A stretch of 64,000 bases of DNA from Ensifer adhaerens (GCF_020035535.1 NZ_CP083350.1:940501-1004500); one strand, 5' to 3'; positions 9,031 through 17,374 are shown, counted from the stretch's first letter. A program made the numbers and translations. Notes: a model not told the origin generated them from the sequence alone.

Positions 9031-9816
9031 ATGGCCTATCTCGACCTGTCCAGCCATCGCCTTCACTACCGCATCGACGGCGACCAGAGCGGCAACGCGC
9101 CCTGGCTGCTCTTCTGCAATTCGCTCGGCACTGACCTCTCCATGTGGGATGCGCAGATCGCTGATCTGTCGCCCCACTTCCGCGTGCTGCGCTACGATCG
9201 CCGCGGTCATGGCCAGTCCTCGGCGCCGCCGCCGCCCTATGCGCTCGCCGACCTTGGCCAGGACGTGCTCGCTCTCTTGGATGGCCTCAGGATCGAGCGG
9301 ACGCATTTCTGCGGCCTGTCGATCGGCGGCCTGACCGGGCAATGGCTAGGTATTCATGCCGGCAAACGTTTCGACAAGATCGTGCTCTGTGCCACGGCGG
9401 CGCGGATCGGGACGCCCGAGAGTTGGGCCACCCGCATCGACAGCGTCCGGGCGGACGGTCTCGCAGGGCTCGCCGCGGCCACGGCCGAACGCTGGTTCAG
9501 CCCGCATTTTGCAGCCAGCCATGCAGAAGGGGTCGATCGCATTCTGGGCGCGTTCACCGCCACCTCGACGGACGGCTACATCGGCGGCTGCACTGCGCTC
9601 GCCGGCGCGGATCTGAGGGAGGAGATCGTAGCGATCGCCAACCCCGTGCTCGCCGTCTCCGGAGACGGCGATCCGGTATGCCCGCCGGTGGACCTCGAAT
9701 ATATCGCCGCCCGGGTGCAACGAGGCCGCCACCTGTCGCTGCCTGGTCGGCATATCGTCAACATCGAGTCTGCCTCGGCGTTCAATTCGGAGCTTCTCGA
9801 CTTCCTTCGGCCATAG
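9031..9816 (+). CDS. pcaD: 3-oxoadipate enol-lactonase
   Basis: 261-residue alpha/beta hydrolase that opens 3-oxoadipate enol-lactone to 3-oxoadipate. The nucleophile is S97 (GLSIGG), the acid lies in SGDGDPVCP, and the histidine lies in PGRHIVN near residue 242; NSLGTDLSMWD matches the PcaD/CatD family. The start follows GGAG and keeps the family N-terminus. It completes the route from benzoate to 3-oxoadipate. The CoA-transferase and thiolase (pcaIJ, pcaF) are not in the window. Confidence 0.94.
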   Translation: MAYLDLSSHRLHYRIDGDQSGNAPWLLFCNSLGTDLSMWDAQIADLSPHFRVLRYDRRGHGQSSAPPPPYALADLGQDVLALLDGLRIERTHFCGLSIGGLTGQWLGIHAGKRFDKIVLCATAARIGTPESWATRIDSVRADGLAGLAAATAERWFSPHFAASHAEGVDRILGAFTATSTDGYIGGCTALAGADLREEIVAIANPVLAVSGDGDPVCPPVDLEYIAARVQRGRHLSLPGRHIVNIESASAFNSELLDFLRP

Positions 9817-9850
9817 GTGCCGCGCAAATCCGTCACTTGATCGGATCGAG

Positions 9851-9867
9851 CGGCGACGTCTTCGCCG
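9851..9867. terminator. small hairpin between convergent pcaD and the SRPBCC gene
   Basis: CGGCGA and TCGCCG form a 6-bp stem with a 5-base loop in the 136-bp gap between convergent genes. There is no T run, so it is weak evidence for termination. Confidence 0.3.
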
Positions 9868-9952
9868 TCGGTGGCAAGCTCAGACGTGGCTCCGAACAAT
9901 CCTGAAAGCGGTCAATCTTGGCGCCGGCGACCAACGTCCAAGCGGGCCGCCT

Positions 9953-10432
9953 TCAGCCATCGAGCCAGGCGGCCAGACTGTCAAGCGTCTGCAGCCCGTA
10001 CTCCACCGCGCCGAAGTCGATGACCGCTTGGCGGCGCTCGCGACTTGGGTGAAGCTGGCGCAGGGTCAGAACGGTCTTGCCGTCGGCCTGTTCATCGAAA
10101 GTAATCGTCATATGGAAGCGATCGGGGTCGTCGGGCTCAGTAGTGCCATAGTCCACCACAATCAATTCGTTCGGCACAATCTTCAGGAAGCGCATCAGAC
10201 TGGGGAAGCGCTGCAGCCGACCATCGAACTCGCCCACCATGTCGAAGCGCCATACCCCGCCCTCACGGATGTCGGCCTCATGGTTCTCGATGCTGAAGCC
10301 AGCCGGGCCGTACCATTGTGCCAGCGCTTGCGGGTCCATCCAGGCGGCGAAGACCTTTTGGCGCGGGTGTTTCAGCACCTTGACCAAAACGATCTCGCGG
10401 TCGGGCGACCAGGTCTCAAAAATCGTTTCCAT
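9953..10432 (-). CDS. SRPBCC / AHSA1-like protein
   Basis: 159 residues of the START/AHSA1 fold: RTFDAPRQKVFAAW-like strand-helix start (HPRQKVFAAWMDPQ), a WYGP motif and DYGTTEPDD, typical of activator-of-Hsp90-ATPase-like proteins. These bind hydrophobic ligands; the ligand is unknown here. The chosen ATG gives the family length. It begins 10 bases after the ArsR gene and is certainly in its operon, a very common ArsR-SRPBCC pairing in proteobacteria. Confidence 0.88.
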   Translation of the reverse strand: METIFETWSPDREIVLVKVLKHPRQKVFAAWMDPQALAQWYGPAGFSIENHEADIREGGVWRFDMVGEFDGRLQRFPSLMRFLKIVPNELIVVDYGTTEPDDPDRFHMTITFDEQADGKTVLTLRQLHPSRERRQAVIDFGAVEYGLQTLDSLAAWLDG

Positions 10433-10442
10433 TGCCGTTCCC

Positions 10443-10766
10443 TTACGTCTTGTCGAGATAGACTTCCAATCGGTCGAGCCGTTCGGCCCAACGTCGTCGC
10501 TCCGCTTCCATCCAGGTTGCCGCCTCTTCGAAGCGCCCCCGCTCCAACCGACACCAGCGGCTGCGGCCACGTTTCTCGCTTGCGATAAGTCCGCAATCTT
10601 CAAGCACCTTGAGGTGCTGCGCGAACGAGGGCAGTGCCATGTCGAAAGGCTCGGCAAGGACACTCACGGGCATCTCCCCGTCCGCAAGCCGTGAAACAAC
10701 GGCGCGGCGCGTCGGATCGCTGAGAGCATGAAAGGCAAGGTCGAGTGGGGTCGAATGATAGGGCAT
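10443..10766 (-). CDS. ArsR-family winged-helix repressor
   Basis: 107 residues. The core DLAFHALSDPTRRAVVSRLADGEMPVSVLAEPFDMALPSFAQHLKVLE-type region is a classic ArsR/SmtB winged helix, but no metal-binding cysteine pair is seen, so it is of the metal-independent kind. It heads a two-gene operon with the SRPBCC gene and faces the RibD-like gene over a 107-bp gap with two copies of one operator-like repeat. It probably represses both directions. Confidence 0.9.
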   Translation of the reverse strand: MPYHSTPLDLAFHALSDPTRRAVVSRLADGEMPVSVLAEPFDMALPSFAQHLKVLEDCGLIASEKRGRSRWCRLERGRFEEAATWMEAERRRWAERLDRLEVYLDKT

Positions 10767-10804
10767 GCACCACAGTAAAGCGGACCACGCACGCGCGTCA
10801 ATGA

Positions 10805-10862
10805 TAATAAGGTACTTGCCTTTGTATTCGAGTGACATTAATAAGGTATCTGCCTTACTATT
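10805..10862. promoter_or_regulatory. two-copy direct repeat, probable ArsR operators
   Basis: Two 24-bp units (10805-10828 and 10839-10862) match at 20 of 24 positions with starts 34 bp apart. Each holds AAGGTA, then TGCCTT, so each is itself a partial dyad (AAGG-N6-CCTT). They fill the space between the ArsR gene and the RibD-like gene, and the second copy abuts the latter's ribosome site. Confidence 0.65.
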
Positions 10863-10873
10863 AGGAGAGACCA

Positions 10874-11515
10874 ATGACAGTTCGTGTCGATCTCAACATT
10901 TCCCTGGACGGTTTCGCCACAACCACGGATCAGACCCCGGAAAATCCGTTTGGCGCTGACTGGCCGCGTCTGGTTGCTGCCTATGCTGCGACCCGAACGA
11001 TGCGGGAGCGCGTGTTCAAGGACACGTCCGGAGCAGGCACCACCGGCGTCGATGAGCAGTATGCGCAGTCATACTTCTCAAACATCGGTGCTGAGATTAT
11101 GGGCGCCGCCATGTTTGGACTTCACGCTCACCCGAACGATCCCGACTGGCGCGGCTGGTGGGGGGAAGAACCTCCGTTTCGCGTGCCGGTCTTCGTGCTC
11201 ACGCACAAGCCGCGGCCTCCGATAGAGATGGCCGGAGGCACCACATTTCATTTTCTGAACACGTCCCTTGCCGATGCTCTCCGGCAGGCGACGAGCGCCG
11301 CTGACGGTAAGGATGTCCGTATTGGCGGCGGCCCCACGATCGTGCGCGCCTATCTCAAGGCAGGCCTTGTCGATAGCTTGCATGTGGCGATCACACCCAT
11401 CCTGCTCGGGCGGGGAATCCGTTTTTGGGACGATCTGCGCGGGTTGGAGGCCGGCTACACCGTCAAGGCAGAAACGGCCGAGAGTGGGACTGTCCACCTC
11501 ACGTTTCAGCGCTAG
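10874..11515 (+). CDS. dihydrofolate-reductase / RibD C-terminal family reductase
   Basis: 213 residues with the family pattern: NISLDGFA near the start, a middle FVLTHKPRPP strand, GGGPTIVRAYLKAGLVDSLHV and TPILLGRGIRFWDDL. These proteins use the DHFR fold and NADPH; their substrates are usually unknown. AGGAG precedes the start. It diverges from the arsR-SRPBCC operon and shares its operators, so the three genes are probably induced together. Confidence 0.9.
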   Translation: MTVRVDLNISLDGFATTTDQTPENPFGADWPRLVAAYAATRTMRERVFKDTSGAGTTGVDEQYAQSYFSNIGAEIMGAAMFGLHAHPNDPDWRGWWGEEPPFRVPVFVLTHKPRPPIEMAGGTTFHFLNTSLADALRQATSAADGKDVRIGGGPTIVRAYLKAGLVDSLHVAITPILLGRGIRFWDDLRGLEAGYTVKAETAESGTVHLTFQR

Positions 11516-11598
11516 CAGCGGACCAGAGCGATGGCAGCTTCTCGTCTCCTCGGACGATGCCATCTCTCCGGGGCAAGACCGAAATGGAACAGATCGAG

Positions 11599-11627
11599 CG
11601 CAGGGCGACGTGTGTCATCGCCCTGCG
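11599..11627. terminator. strong hairpin between convergent genes
   Basis: CGCAGGGCGA and TCGCCCTGCG make a perfect 10-bp stem with a 9-base loop, midway between the RibD-like gene and the convergent hydrolase. No T tract follows on either strand. It could serve both genes. Confidence 0.55.
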
Positions 11628-11642
11628 GCCAGTATGACAATG

Positions 11643-12710
11643 CTATCGATCCGCCAGTGTTTTCTGCAGGGCCTCGCGCGTCAGCTTGCTGATCTCGGCA
11701 TGAATATCGGCGCGCGGCCTTTCCGTCGTGCCGCAGATTGGATCGACTTCGCCGAACGTCTCGAGCAACTCCGCGGCGCCCTCCTTGCAAATCGGCAGGA
11801 AGCTGAAGTGGTCCGCTCCGGCGACCGTGGCATAGGAGCCCTTCGGCGTCAGCGCCGCCAGCGGCTCGGAGGCGACGGCAAGCGGGACTGTCTCCTTGTT
11901 GCCGAGATTGATGAAATGCATCGGGATCGCGATCGCCTTGAGACTGTCTTCCACATAGGCCTGGGCAAGGCCGGGGTCGACGAGTACCGCGGATTTGACC
12001 CGGGAGTCCCGGTTCGACTGCTCGAAGCGCGCCTTGTCGACGGTGCGAAGATCGAGCTTGTCGACGTCGACCGGCGCATCTCCGACATAGCCTCTGCCGC
12101 CGACGAACCAGGCACAATCCCACTTGCCGTAGCTGTCGCAGTAGTCGGCATAGGCATCGAGGCTTGCTCTTGCCCCTGAAATCTCCATGGCGGTCGAGCC
12201 GCCGAGAGAGAATCCGAGGACGGCGATCCGCTCGGGGTCGATTGCAGCGCTCCATTGCGGATCCCGGGTGAACACGTCGATCAATGCTGCGAGGTCGGCC
12301 GTCCGCTCCCAAAGCTTCGGCGTGTTGGCGGGCGTCGAATCGCCGCTGGTGGTGCCGGGATGGTTGGGGCCGGCGACGATGAAGCCGGCCGCTGCAAGGT
12401 CGGTTGCAAGCCAACTCATCGCCTCGACGCGGCCCCCCGAACCATGGGACAGAACCACCAGCGGATATCGGCCCTGGCGCAAGGGGGCGTTCTTCCATGC
12501 GGGCGATCCCTCGAAGATACGGTTGTCGCCGACAAGCACCGGCTTACCCCCGGCTTTGGCGGGATACCAGACGGTGACGGCGAGTCGGCGTTCCCGCTTG
12601 GGTGCGGCAACGTCGATCTCGCGGACGCCGACATCATCGGCTTGCGCCGACGCGGCCAGGCCCAGAAGGAAGGCGGCGGCGGGAATGAACTGGAGGAGGG
12701 GCATGGGCAT
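11643..12710 (-). CDS. secreted alpha/beta hydrolase (dienelactone hydrolase / PAF-AH-like)
   Basis: 355 residues. A signal peptide (about residues 1-24, ending ASAQA) precedes an alpha/beta hydrolase: VVLSHGSGG supplies the oxyanion region, GFSLGGSTAMEI the nucleophile elbow and ADHFSF the histidine. This matches the predicted dienelactone hydrolase and platelet-activating-factor acetylhydrolase-like group, so an exported esterase or lipase is likely; substrate unknown. ATG at 12704 is an alternative start. It faces the AraC gene, which probably controls it. Confidence 0.88.
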   Translation of the reverse strand: MPMPLLQFIPAAAFLLGLAASAQADDVGVREIDVAAPKRERRLAVTVWYPAKAGGKPVLVGDNRIFEGSPAWKNAPLRQGRYPLVVLSHGSGGRVEAMSWLATDLAAAGFIVAGPNHPGTTSGDSTPANTPKLWERTADLAALIDVFTRDPQWSAAIDPERIAVLGFSLGGSTAMEISGARASLDAYADYCDSYGKWDCAWFVGGRGYVGDAPVDVDKLDLRTVDKARFEQSNRDSRVKSAVLVDPGLAQAYVEDSLKAIAIPMHFINLGNKETVPLAVASEPLAALTPKGSYATVAGADHFSFLPICKEGAAELLETFGEVDPICGTTERPRADIHAEISKLTREALQKTLADR

Positions 12711-12764
12711 CTCGCTGTGTTGGAAAAGACGGCTGATCGTCGCCGACGCCCCGCTTATCCGCGT

Positions 12765-12782
12765 CCTCGATCGCGTTCGAGG
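12765..12782. promoter_or_regulatory. inverted repeat in the hydrolase-AraC divergent gap
   Basis: CCTCGA-TCGCGT-TCGAGG is an 18-bp dyad near the middle of the 160-bp gap. Its position between divergent genes suits an operator, but AraC proteins more often use direct repeats. Confidence 0.3.
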
Positions 12783-12870
12783 TCGTCCCGAATCGCGATC
12801 TGGGCAATGATCCGCCCATCGAATGCTTGCCCGCCTTTTGTCTGCCAGCCTTTCCTTTGAAGGACATGCC

Positions 12871-13935
12871 TTGATCTTCCTGCCGCTCCCGTTCGTCGTC
12901 GCCTTGCTGCTTCTCATCCTGCTTGCGTTCATGCTGCATGGCGACGAGCCGGCGCGGCGCAACTGGCCGTTCTTCGCCCTGGTAGGGCTGTGTGCACTCC
13001 AGTCGGTGATCGTCGGGCTGCGCTGGGGCTATGACGTCGCGGCGTTGAAATTTGCACTGCCGTTGCTCGCAAGCGGCGTACCGCCGCTGGTGCTTGCAAG
13101 TTTCCACAGCCTGATCCGCAAAGACGAGCGAAGCGTTGCTGCGGCGGGGTGGGTCCATGTGGCACCGACGATCGGTATGCTCGTGCCCGTCCTGCTTGCG
13201 CCGCGCTACATCGATTTCGCCTTGATCGTCGAATATGTCGGATATGCGCTGGCGCTCCTGAACCTGGCGCGCGTCGGTACGGATGCGCTGGACGAAGCGC
13301 GTTTCGAAGGTGCGGCCGCGGCGCACCGCGCCCTGCTCATTGCCGCGTTCTCGCTCTGCCTGTCGGCACTTTTCGATCTTGCGATCCTTCTGGATTTCGA
13401 ATGGACGAGGGGAGCGAATATCGGCCTCATCGTCAGCAACGCGAATTTGCTGGGCCTGCTTTTCATCGGGCTGACAGCCATGGTCGCGGACCGTGCGCGT
13501 GCGCTTCCGGCCGCCGGCGCAGTCGCCGATGAGGATCCAGTTGCAACGCCGCAGGATCGCGAAATTCTCGACAGGATCGATCAACTGCTCGTCGGCCAGA
13601 AACTGGCCCGCGACGAAAACCTCACCTTGTCGCGTCTGGCGCGGCGCGCGGGCCTGCCCGCCCGGCAGATATCGACCGCCGTCAATCGGCTGGCGGGCAA
13701 GAACGTCTCGCAATACATCAACGATTTCAGGATCGCCGAGGCCTGCCGGCTGCTTCGGGAGACGGACATGTCGGTGACGACCGCGATGCTCGAATCCGGC
13801 TTTCAGACGAAGTCGAATTTCAATCGCGAATTCCGTCGGGTGACGTCTCTCAGCCCTGGATCCTGGCGCGAGCAAAACCGGGAAGAAACGCCGGACCGAG
13901 AAGGTGAGGCGATCATCGGCACGGGCTATCCCTGA
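12871..13935 (+). CDS. membrane-anchored AraC-family regulator
   Basis: About 354 residues: an N-terminal half with about seven hydrophobic helices (first at LIFLPLPFVVALLLLILLAF), then a C-terminal AraC DNA-binding domain with two helix-turn-helices (LTLSRLARRAGLPARQISTAVNRL and MSVTTAMLESGFQTKSNFNREFRRVT). A TTG with AAGGA 6 bases upstream is preferred; the ATG at 12823 in the same frame has no ribosome site. Such 7TM-AraC proteins probably sense a signal in the membrane. It diverges from the secreted hydrolase, its likely target. Confidence 0.85.
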   Translation: MIFLPLPFVVALLLLILLAFMLHGDEPARRNWPFFALVGLCALQSVIVGLRWGYDVAALKFALPLLASGVPPLVLASFHSLIRKDERSVAAAGWVHVAPTIGMLVPVLLAPRYIDFALIVEYVGYALALLNLARVGTDALDEARFEGAAAAHRALLIAAFSLCLSALFDLAILLDFEWTRGANIGLIVSNANLLGLLFIGLTAMVADRARALPAAGAVADEDPVATPQDREILDRIDQLLVGQKLARDENLTLSRLARRAGLPARQISTAVNRLAGKNVSQYINDFRIAEACRLLRETDMSVTTAMLESGFQTKSNFNREFRRVTSLSPGSWREQNREETPDREGEAIIGTGYP

Positions 13936-13940
13936 CAAAT

Positions 13941-13967
13941 CTGCCCGGCCGTGGTGCGGCCGGGCAG
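13941..13967. terminator. terminator-like hairpin between AraC and HtrA genes
   Basis: CTGCCCGGCC and GGCCGGGCAG form a perfect 10-bp stem with a 7-base loop, 6 bases after the AraC stop and between convergent genes. No T run follows, as is common in GC-rich alphaproteobacteria. Confidence 0.6.
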
Positions 13968-14014
13968 GTACGTTGGGCGGGGCTTGGCTGTGACCGTCTC
14001 GTGACGGCAAAGGC

Positions 14015-15199
14015 TTACTGTTGATCCCCGGTGTTGCGGCCGATGGTGATCGAGAGATCCTTCGTCTCGCCGGTCCGCCAGACACTCAGGCTCTTCGAGG
14101 TGCCGGGAGAGAGGTCGGCGACCATGCGCGAGAGATCACGCGGCGATTTGACCGGGCTGCCGCCGAAGGCGGTGATGATGTCGCCGGCCTTCAGGCCGGC
14201 CTTGGCGGCAGGCGTTCCGTTGTTGACGTCGGCGACCAGCGCGCCTTCTGCCTGGTGGAGGCCGATCGCATCGGCGATGTCAGCGGTCACCGGTTGAATT
14301 TCGACGCCGATAAAGCCGTGCTGGATCGAACCGTCCTTCATCAGTTCGGCGACGACCTTCTGTGCCTGATCCGAGGGGATGGCGAAACCGACGCCGACGC
14401 TGCCGCCGTTGGGCGAGTAGATGGCGGTATTGATGCCGACCACCCGGCCCGCAGCGTCGACCAGCGGTCCGCCGGAATTGCCGCGGTTGATCGGCGCGTC
14501 GATCTGGATGAAATCGTCATAGGGGCCGCTGTGCAGATCGCGGCCACGGGCCGAGACGATGCCGGCGGTCACGGTCGTGCCGATGCCGAACGGATTGCCG
14601 ATCGCAAGCACCTGGTCCCCGACCCTGAGGCCATCGGAATCGCCCCAGGCGACGGTTGCAAGCGGCTTAGCCGGCTTGATCTTCAGCACCGCAAGATCGT
14701 TCTTCGGATCGGCGCCGACGAGCTTGGCGGGCACCTGGGTGCCGTCGTCAAGCGTCACCGTGATGCTCGACGCCTTGTCGATGACGTGGTTGTTGGTGAC
14801 GATGTAGCCGTCCGCGGTCACGACGAACCCGGAGCCGAGCGCTTCGGCCCGTTGGGCCGGGCGCTGCTGCGGGGCCTGGTCCGGCAGGGGTATGCCCTGA
14901 TCGCGGAAGAACTGGCGAAACTGTTCGTCGAAGGGCGAGTTTCCGCCGAGTTGTGACGTTTCGTCGTTGCCGGTGTTTTCGGCTTTGATCACGGTGGTGA
15001 CGGTGACGACCGCCGGCTTGTCCGCCGACACGATCGGCGCGAACGAGCCGCCGGATGCAGCCGTGGCCGCAACCGCCGGGCCGGGCGCGGCGGCCGCCGC
15101 CACGTCATGACCTGAAAAGGCTGCCACGGAAAGGGGCGCGATGATGACGGCTGCGCCGAGGAGGGCGGCAGCACGGTACCTCATGAGAATGTTTGACAT
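14015..15199 (-). CDS. periplasmic HtrA/Do-like serine protease with a single PDZ domain
   Basis: 394 residues with a signal segment (about 9-29), a trypsin-like domain with H138 (TNNHVID), D168 (KNDLAVL) and S242 (NRGNSGGP), and one PDZ domain (about 285-385). Classic DegP has two PDZ domains and about 470 residues; this one ends after the first, as in DegS or HtrA4-like forms, but lacks a clear uncleaved anchor. A Q-rich loop near 105-117 resembles the LA loop. AAAGGAAC precedes the ATG. It should degrade or sense misfolded periplasmic proteins. Confidence 0.93.
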   Translation of the reverse strand: MSNILMRYRAAALLGAAVIIAPLSVAAFSGHDVAAAAAPGPAVAATAASGGSFAPIVSADKPAVVTVTTVIKAENTGNDETSQLGGNSPFDEQFRQFFRDQGIPLPDQAPQQRPAQRAEALGSGFVVTADGYIVTNNHVIDKASSITVTLDDGTQVPAKLVGADPKNDLAVLKIKPAKPLATVAWGDSDGLRVGDQVLAIGNPFGIGTTVTAGIVSARGRDLHSGPYDDFIQIDAPINRGNSGGPLVDAAGRVVGINTAIYSPNGGSVGVGFAIPSDQAQKVVAELMKDGSIQHGFIGVEIQPVTADIADAIGLHQAEGALVADVNNGTPAAKAGLKAGDIITAFGGSPVKSPRDLSRMVADLSPGTSKSLSVWRTGETKDLSITIGRNTGDQQ

Positions 15200-15395
15200 G
15201 GTCTTGTTCCTTTCGCTGCCAGATCGCCGAGCGATCCCCGCCGCGCGCCCCGTACTGGGAACTGATCGCGGTTCGTTGCCTCGGTCGGCTTCGTGTAAGG
15301 GCTTGTGTCGATTGCCGGCGCCGGACTCGTACGTGGATCCGGCGCCGACAGTGGCGGCTCACCCGAAAGCTGGGCGGGCCGCCACTGCCTGTTGG

Positions 15396-15872
15396 TCAGG
15401 CCATTCGAGCGATGTCATGGTCGAGGTGGCGAACTTCGATCTGCAGCCGCGCATAGGAATGCGCGGGCAACATGCCGTGATGGGCTGCGGCGGTCTCGAC
15501 TGCCTGGGCGCGCACTGCGCCGTCTTCGCTTTCAAGCTTCCTGTAGTTTGCCGCGGTCAGCATGCCCCGTTCGCGGTCGGCATTGATCCGGTGATTGTCG
15601 ACCCGGAGTTCATACAGAACGTGGTTGAGGCGGTTCGATGACATGTGAACAGGTACGCGGTAGACCTGCATGGCCGGGGCCGTCATGTCGTCCTGGCTGA
15701 GAATGCCCTGGTAATAATCACCGGTAAAAGCGCCCTTGTCGCTGTTGCGAGCGTTGTCATGATCCACAACGCTGTCACGATCAAAATCGTGATGTTCGGC
15801 AGCGAAGGCACCGCCGCTCAGGAGGGCGAGAGCGAGGGTTGCGATGGTAGTGGTCTTGAGGGGCGAGCGCAT
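15396..15872 (-). CDS. small exported protein of unknown function
   Basis: 158 residues. A signal peptide (MRSPLKTTTIATLALALLSGGAFA) precedes a charged, His/Asp-rich region (HHDFDRDSVVDHDNARN) and a helical C-terminus. AGGAG lies 9 bases before the chosen ATG; the frame is open 14 codons further upstream without such a site. No family was recognised. It is 196 bp upstream of htrA in the same direction, so it is probably a separate unit. Confidence 0.75.
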   Translation of the reverse strand: MRSPLKTTTIATLALALLSGGAFAAEHHDFDRDSVVDHDNARNSDKGAFTGDYYQGILSQDDMTAPAMQVYRVPVHMSSNRLNHVLYELRVDNHRINADRERGMLTAANYRKLESEDGAVRAQAVETAAAHHGMLPAHSYARLQIEVRHLDHDIARMA

Positions 15873-16171
15873 ATCTGCATCTCCTGAAATCAAGGAAGCT
15901 GGGAGCGCTTCCATTCGAGGCTGTCTCCTATTGTCGCGTCACGGCCGAAGCGGTCGCCGGCAATATTCAGCCTCAATATGAAGGTAATACTTCGATGCGC
16001 GATAGTCATGTTAATATAATGTAATAATGCTCCATTTTTTCTAGCAAAATCAAATTGTTAACTTTATGTAATAAACGCTGTTCGCGCACTATTCCGAAAA
16101 ATACTCTTCTCGCCTACCCCTCGGAAACGGGGGCTCGGCCGACGTATTTGCGGGCGGCGCAGGACAAATCG
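15873..16171. other. 299-bp gap, AT-rich in the middle; no gene
   Basis: The stretch 15960-16090 is much richer in A and T than its surroundings and carries several TTAA/TAAT words, including TTAA-N7-TAAT near 16059. It probably holds the promoter of the small exported protein. No open frame with a ribosome site was found. Confidence 0.5.
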
Positions 16172-17302
16172 CTAGGAGCCGGCGTAGTGCGCGCGGGGGC
16201 GGATCAGTTCGCCGCTCTCGACCTGCTCCATGGCATGCGCGAGCCAGCCGACGGTGCGTGCGAGCGCGAAGATGACGAGGGGTGCGTCTTCGGGAAGGTC
16301 GTATGTCGCTGCAAGGGCGGCCAGTGAAAAGTCGAGATTGGCCGGCTCTCCAAGCAGTTCCTCGCCAGCTTCTGCCAAAGTGGTATAGAGGGCCGGTACC
16401 TCGAAGCTCTTCATGATCGCTTTCGCGCGTGGATCGCCATCCGGATAGAGCCGGTGGCCAAAGGCCCGGACCACGCCCTCCGAGGAGAGCATTCCCCGGA
16501 TCGCTTCGCGCACACCGTTTGCGGCCGCTTGCTCGGCCAGGCGTGTGACGCTGAGCCAGGCGCCGCCGTGACGCGGCCCGGTAAGGGTGGCAAGGCCTGA
16601 AAGCGTGGCGGCGGAAAGTGCTGCACCCGAGGAGGCCGTGACACGGGCTGCGAAGGCCGAAACGTTGAGTTCGTGTTCTGCGGTCAGTACCAGGCATTTG
16701 CGGATGGGCTCGGCCGCTTCCGGCCGTCCCCAGCCGAGCGCCAGCCGCTGATGCAGCGGCATCCGCTCCGGCGACGGCGCCAGTCCTGCTGCGACGCTCG
16801 CAAGCACATCAGCCGCCTCTGCCTTCAATATGGCCGGCCGACGGCCGAGCGCCGGCAAGTCGCCTTCGATCCGTGCGGCCAGGCACGCGAACGTTGCCGC
16901 CAGGCGCGATTGGTCGCCGCCACGATCGCCAGCGGGAATGGTCACCGTCTCGGACGACTGCCAAAGCAGCGTCGCTATATCCTCCAGCGTTGCGTCGCCG
17001 CCGAGTTCGATGGCATCGCGGCCACGATAGAAGAGCCGCCCGCCGGCAATGCTGGATATCGTCGTTTGCAGAACCGGCTCGCCCCAGCGGATCGCCCCGG
17101 CGGCGACGACCGCCGCCTGCCGCCGTCCGGCGTGGCGTTCGGCCAGCCGGTTGACGTCGTCGGCCTGATACAGGCTGCGGCGCGGGTCTGCCGGGTCGGG
17201 TTTGGCGCGAATGCGCCCGCGGCTGACATTGGCATAGAGCGTCTGCCGTTTGCTGCCGAGCTTGGCGAGCGCCTCTTCGGCGGTGATCCAGAGTGTGTGC
17301 AT
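16172..17302 (-). CDS. citrate-synthase-family protein with N-terminal DNA-binding helix-turn-helix
   Basis: 376 residues from ATG 17302. Residues 1-60 look like a MerR/excisionase-type helix-turn-helix (WITAEEALAKLGSKRQTLYANVSRGRI, then RRSLYQADDVNRLAERH). The rest is a citrate synthase fold with H210 (TAEHELNVSAF), H283 (AFGHRLYP) and D324 (NLDFSLA), so catalysis looks possible. In-frame starts at 17317 (ATG) and 17332 (TTG) exist, but none has a good ribosome site and the TTG lies in a palindrome. It diverges from a second citrate-synthase-like gene. It may be an enzyme, a regulator that senses a CoA or citrate-like ligand, or both. Confidence 0.85.
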   Translation of the reverse strand: MHTLWITAEEALAKLGSKRQTLYANVSRGRIRAKPDPADPRRSLYQADDVNRLAERHAGRRQAAVVAAGAIRWGEPVLQTTISSIAGGRLFYRGRDAIELGGDATLEDIATLLWQSSETVTIPAGDRGGDQSRLAATFACLAARIEGDLPALGRRPAILKAEAADVLASVAAGLAPSPERMPLHQRLALGWGRPEAAEPIRKCLVLTAEHELNVSAFAARVTASSGAALSAATLSGLATLTGPRHGGAWLSVTRLAEQAAANGVREAIRGMLSSEGVVRAFGHRLYPDGDPRAKAIMKSFEVPALYTTLAEAGEELLGEPANLDFSLAALAATYDLPEDAPLVIFALARTVGWLAHAMEQVESGELIRPRAHYAGS

Positions 17303-17303
17303 G

Positions 17304-17333
17304 TTGATCGATTGCATCAAGATTGACGTCAAT
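17304..17333. promoter_or_regulatory. two adjacent palindromes between the divergent citrate-synthase-like genes
   Basis: TTGAT-N7-ATCAA (17304-17320) is followed at once by the perfect 12-bp palindrome ATTGACGTCAAT (17322-17333). The whole divergent gap is about 70 bp, so a protein bound here would control both genes. The fused helix-turn-helix of the left gene is the obvious candidate. Confidence 0.6.
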
Positions 17334-17374
17334 AGAGCTAGGTCGGATCATTCTCCTCGTAAAGGAGAAACTTG

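Noticed and set aside
12634..14085. 483-codon open frame antisense to the AraC gene
   Set aside because: Composition typical of a shadow frame, and it would overlap three well-supported genes.
15960..16090. AT-rich segment as a phage or insertion scar
   Set aside because: No terminal repeats, transposase remnants or tRNA end were seen; an AT-rich promoter region explains it.
17322..17351. TTG 17332 as start of the HTH-citrate synthase
   Set aside because: It lies inside the perfect ATTGACGTCAAT palindrome and has no ribosome site; later ATGs leave room for a promoter.
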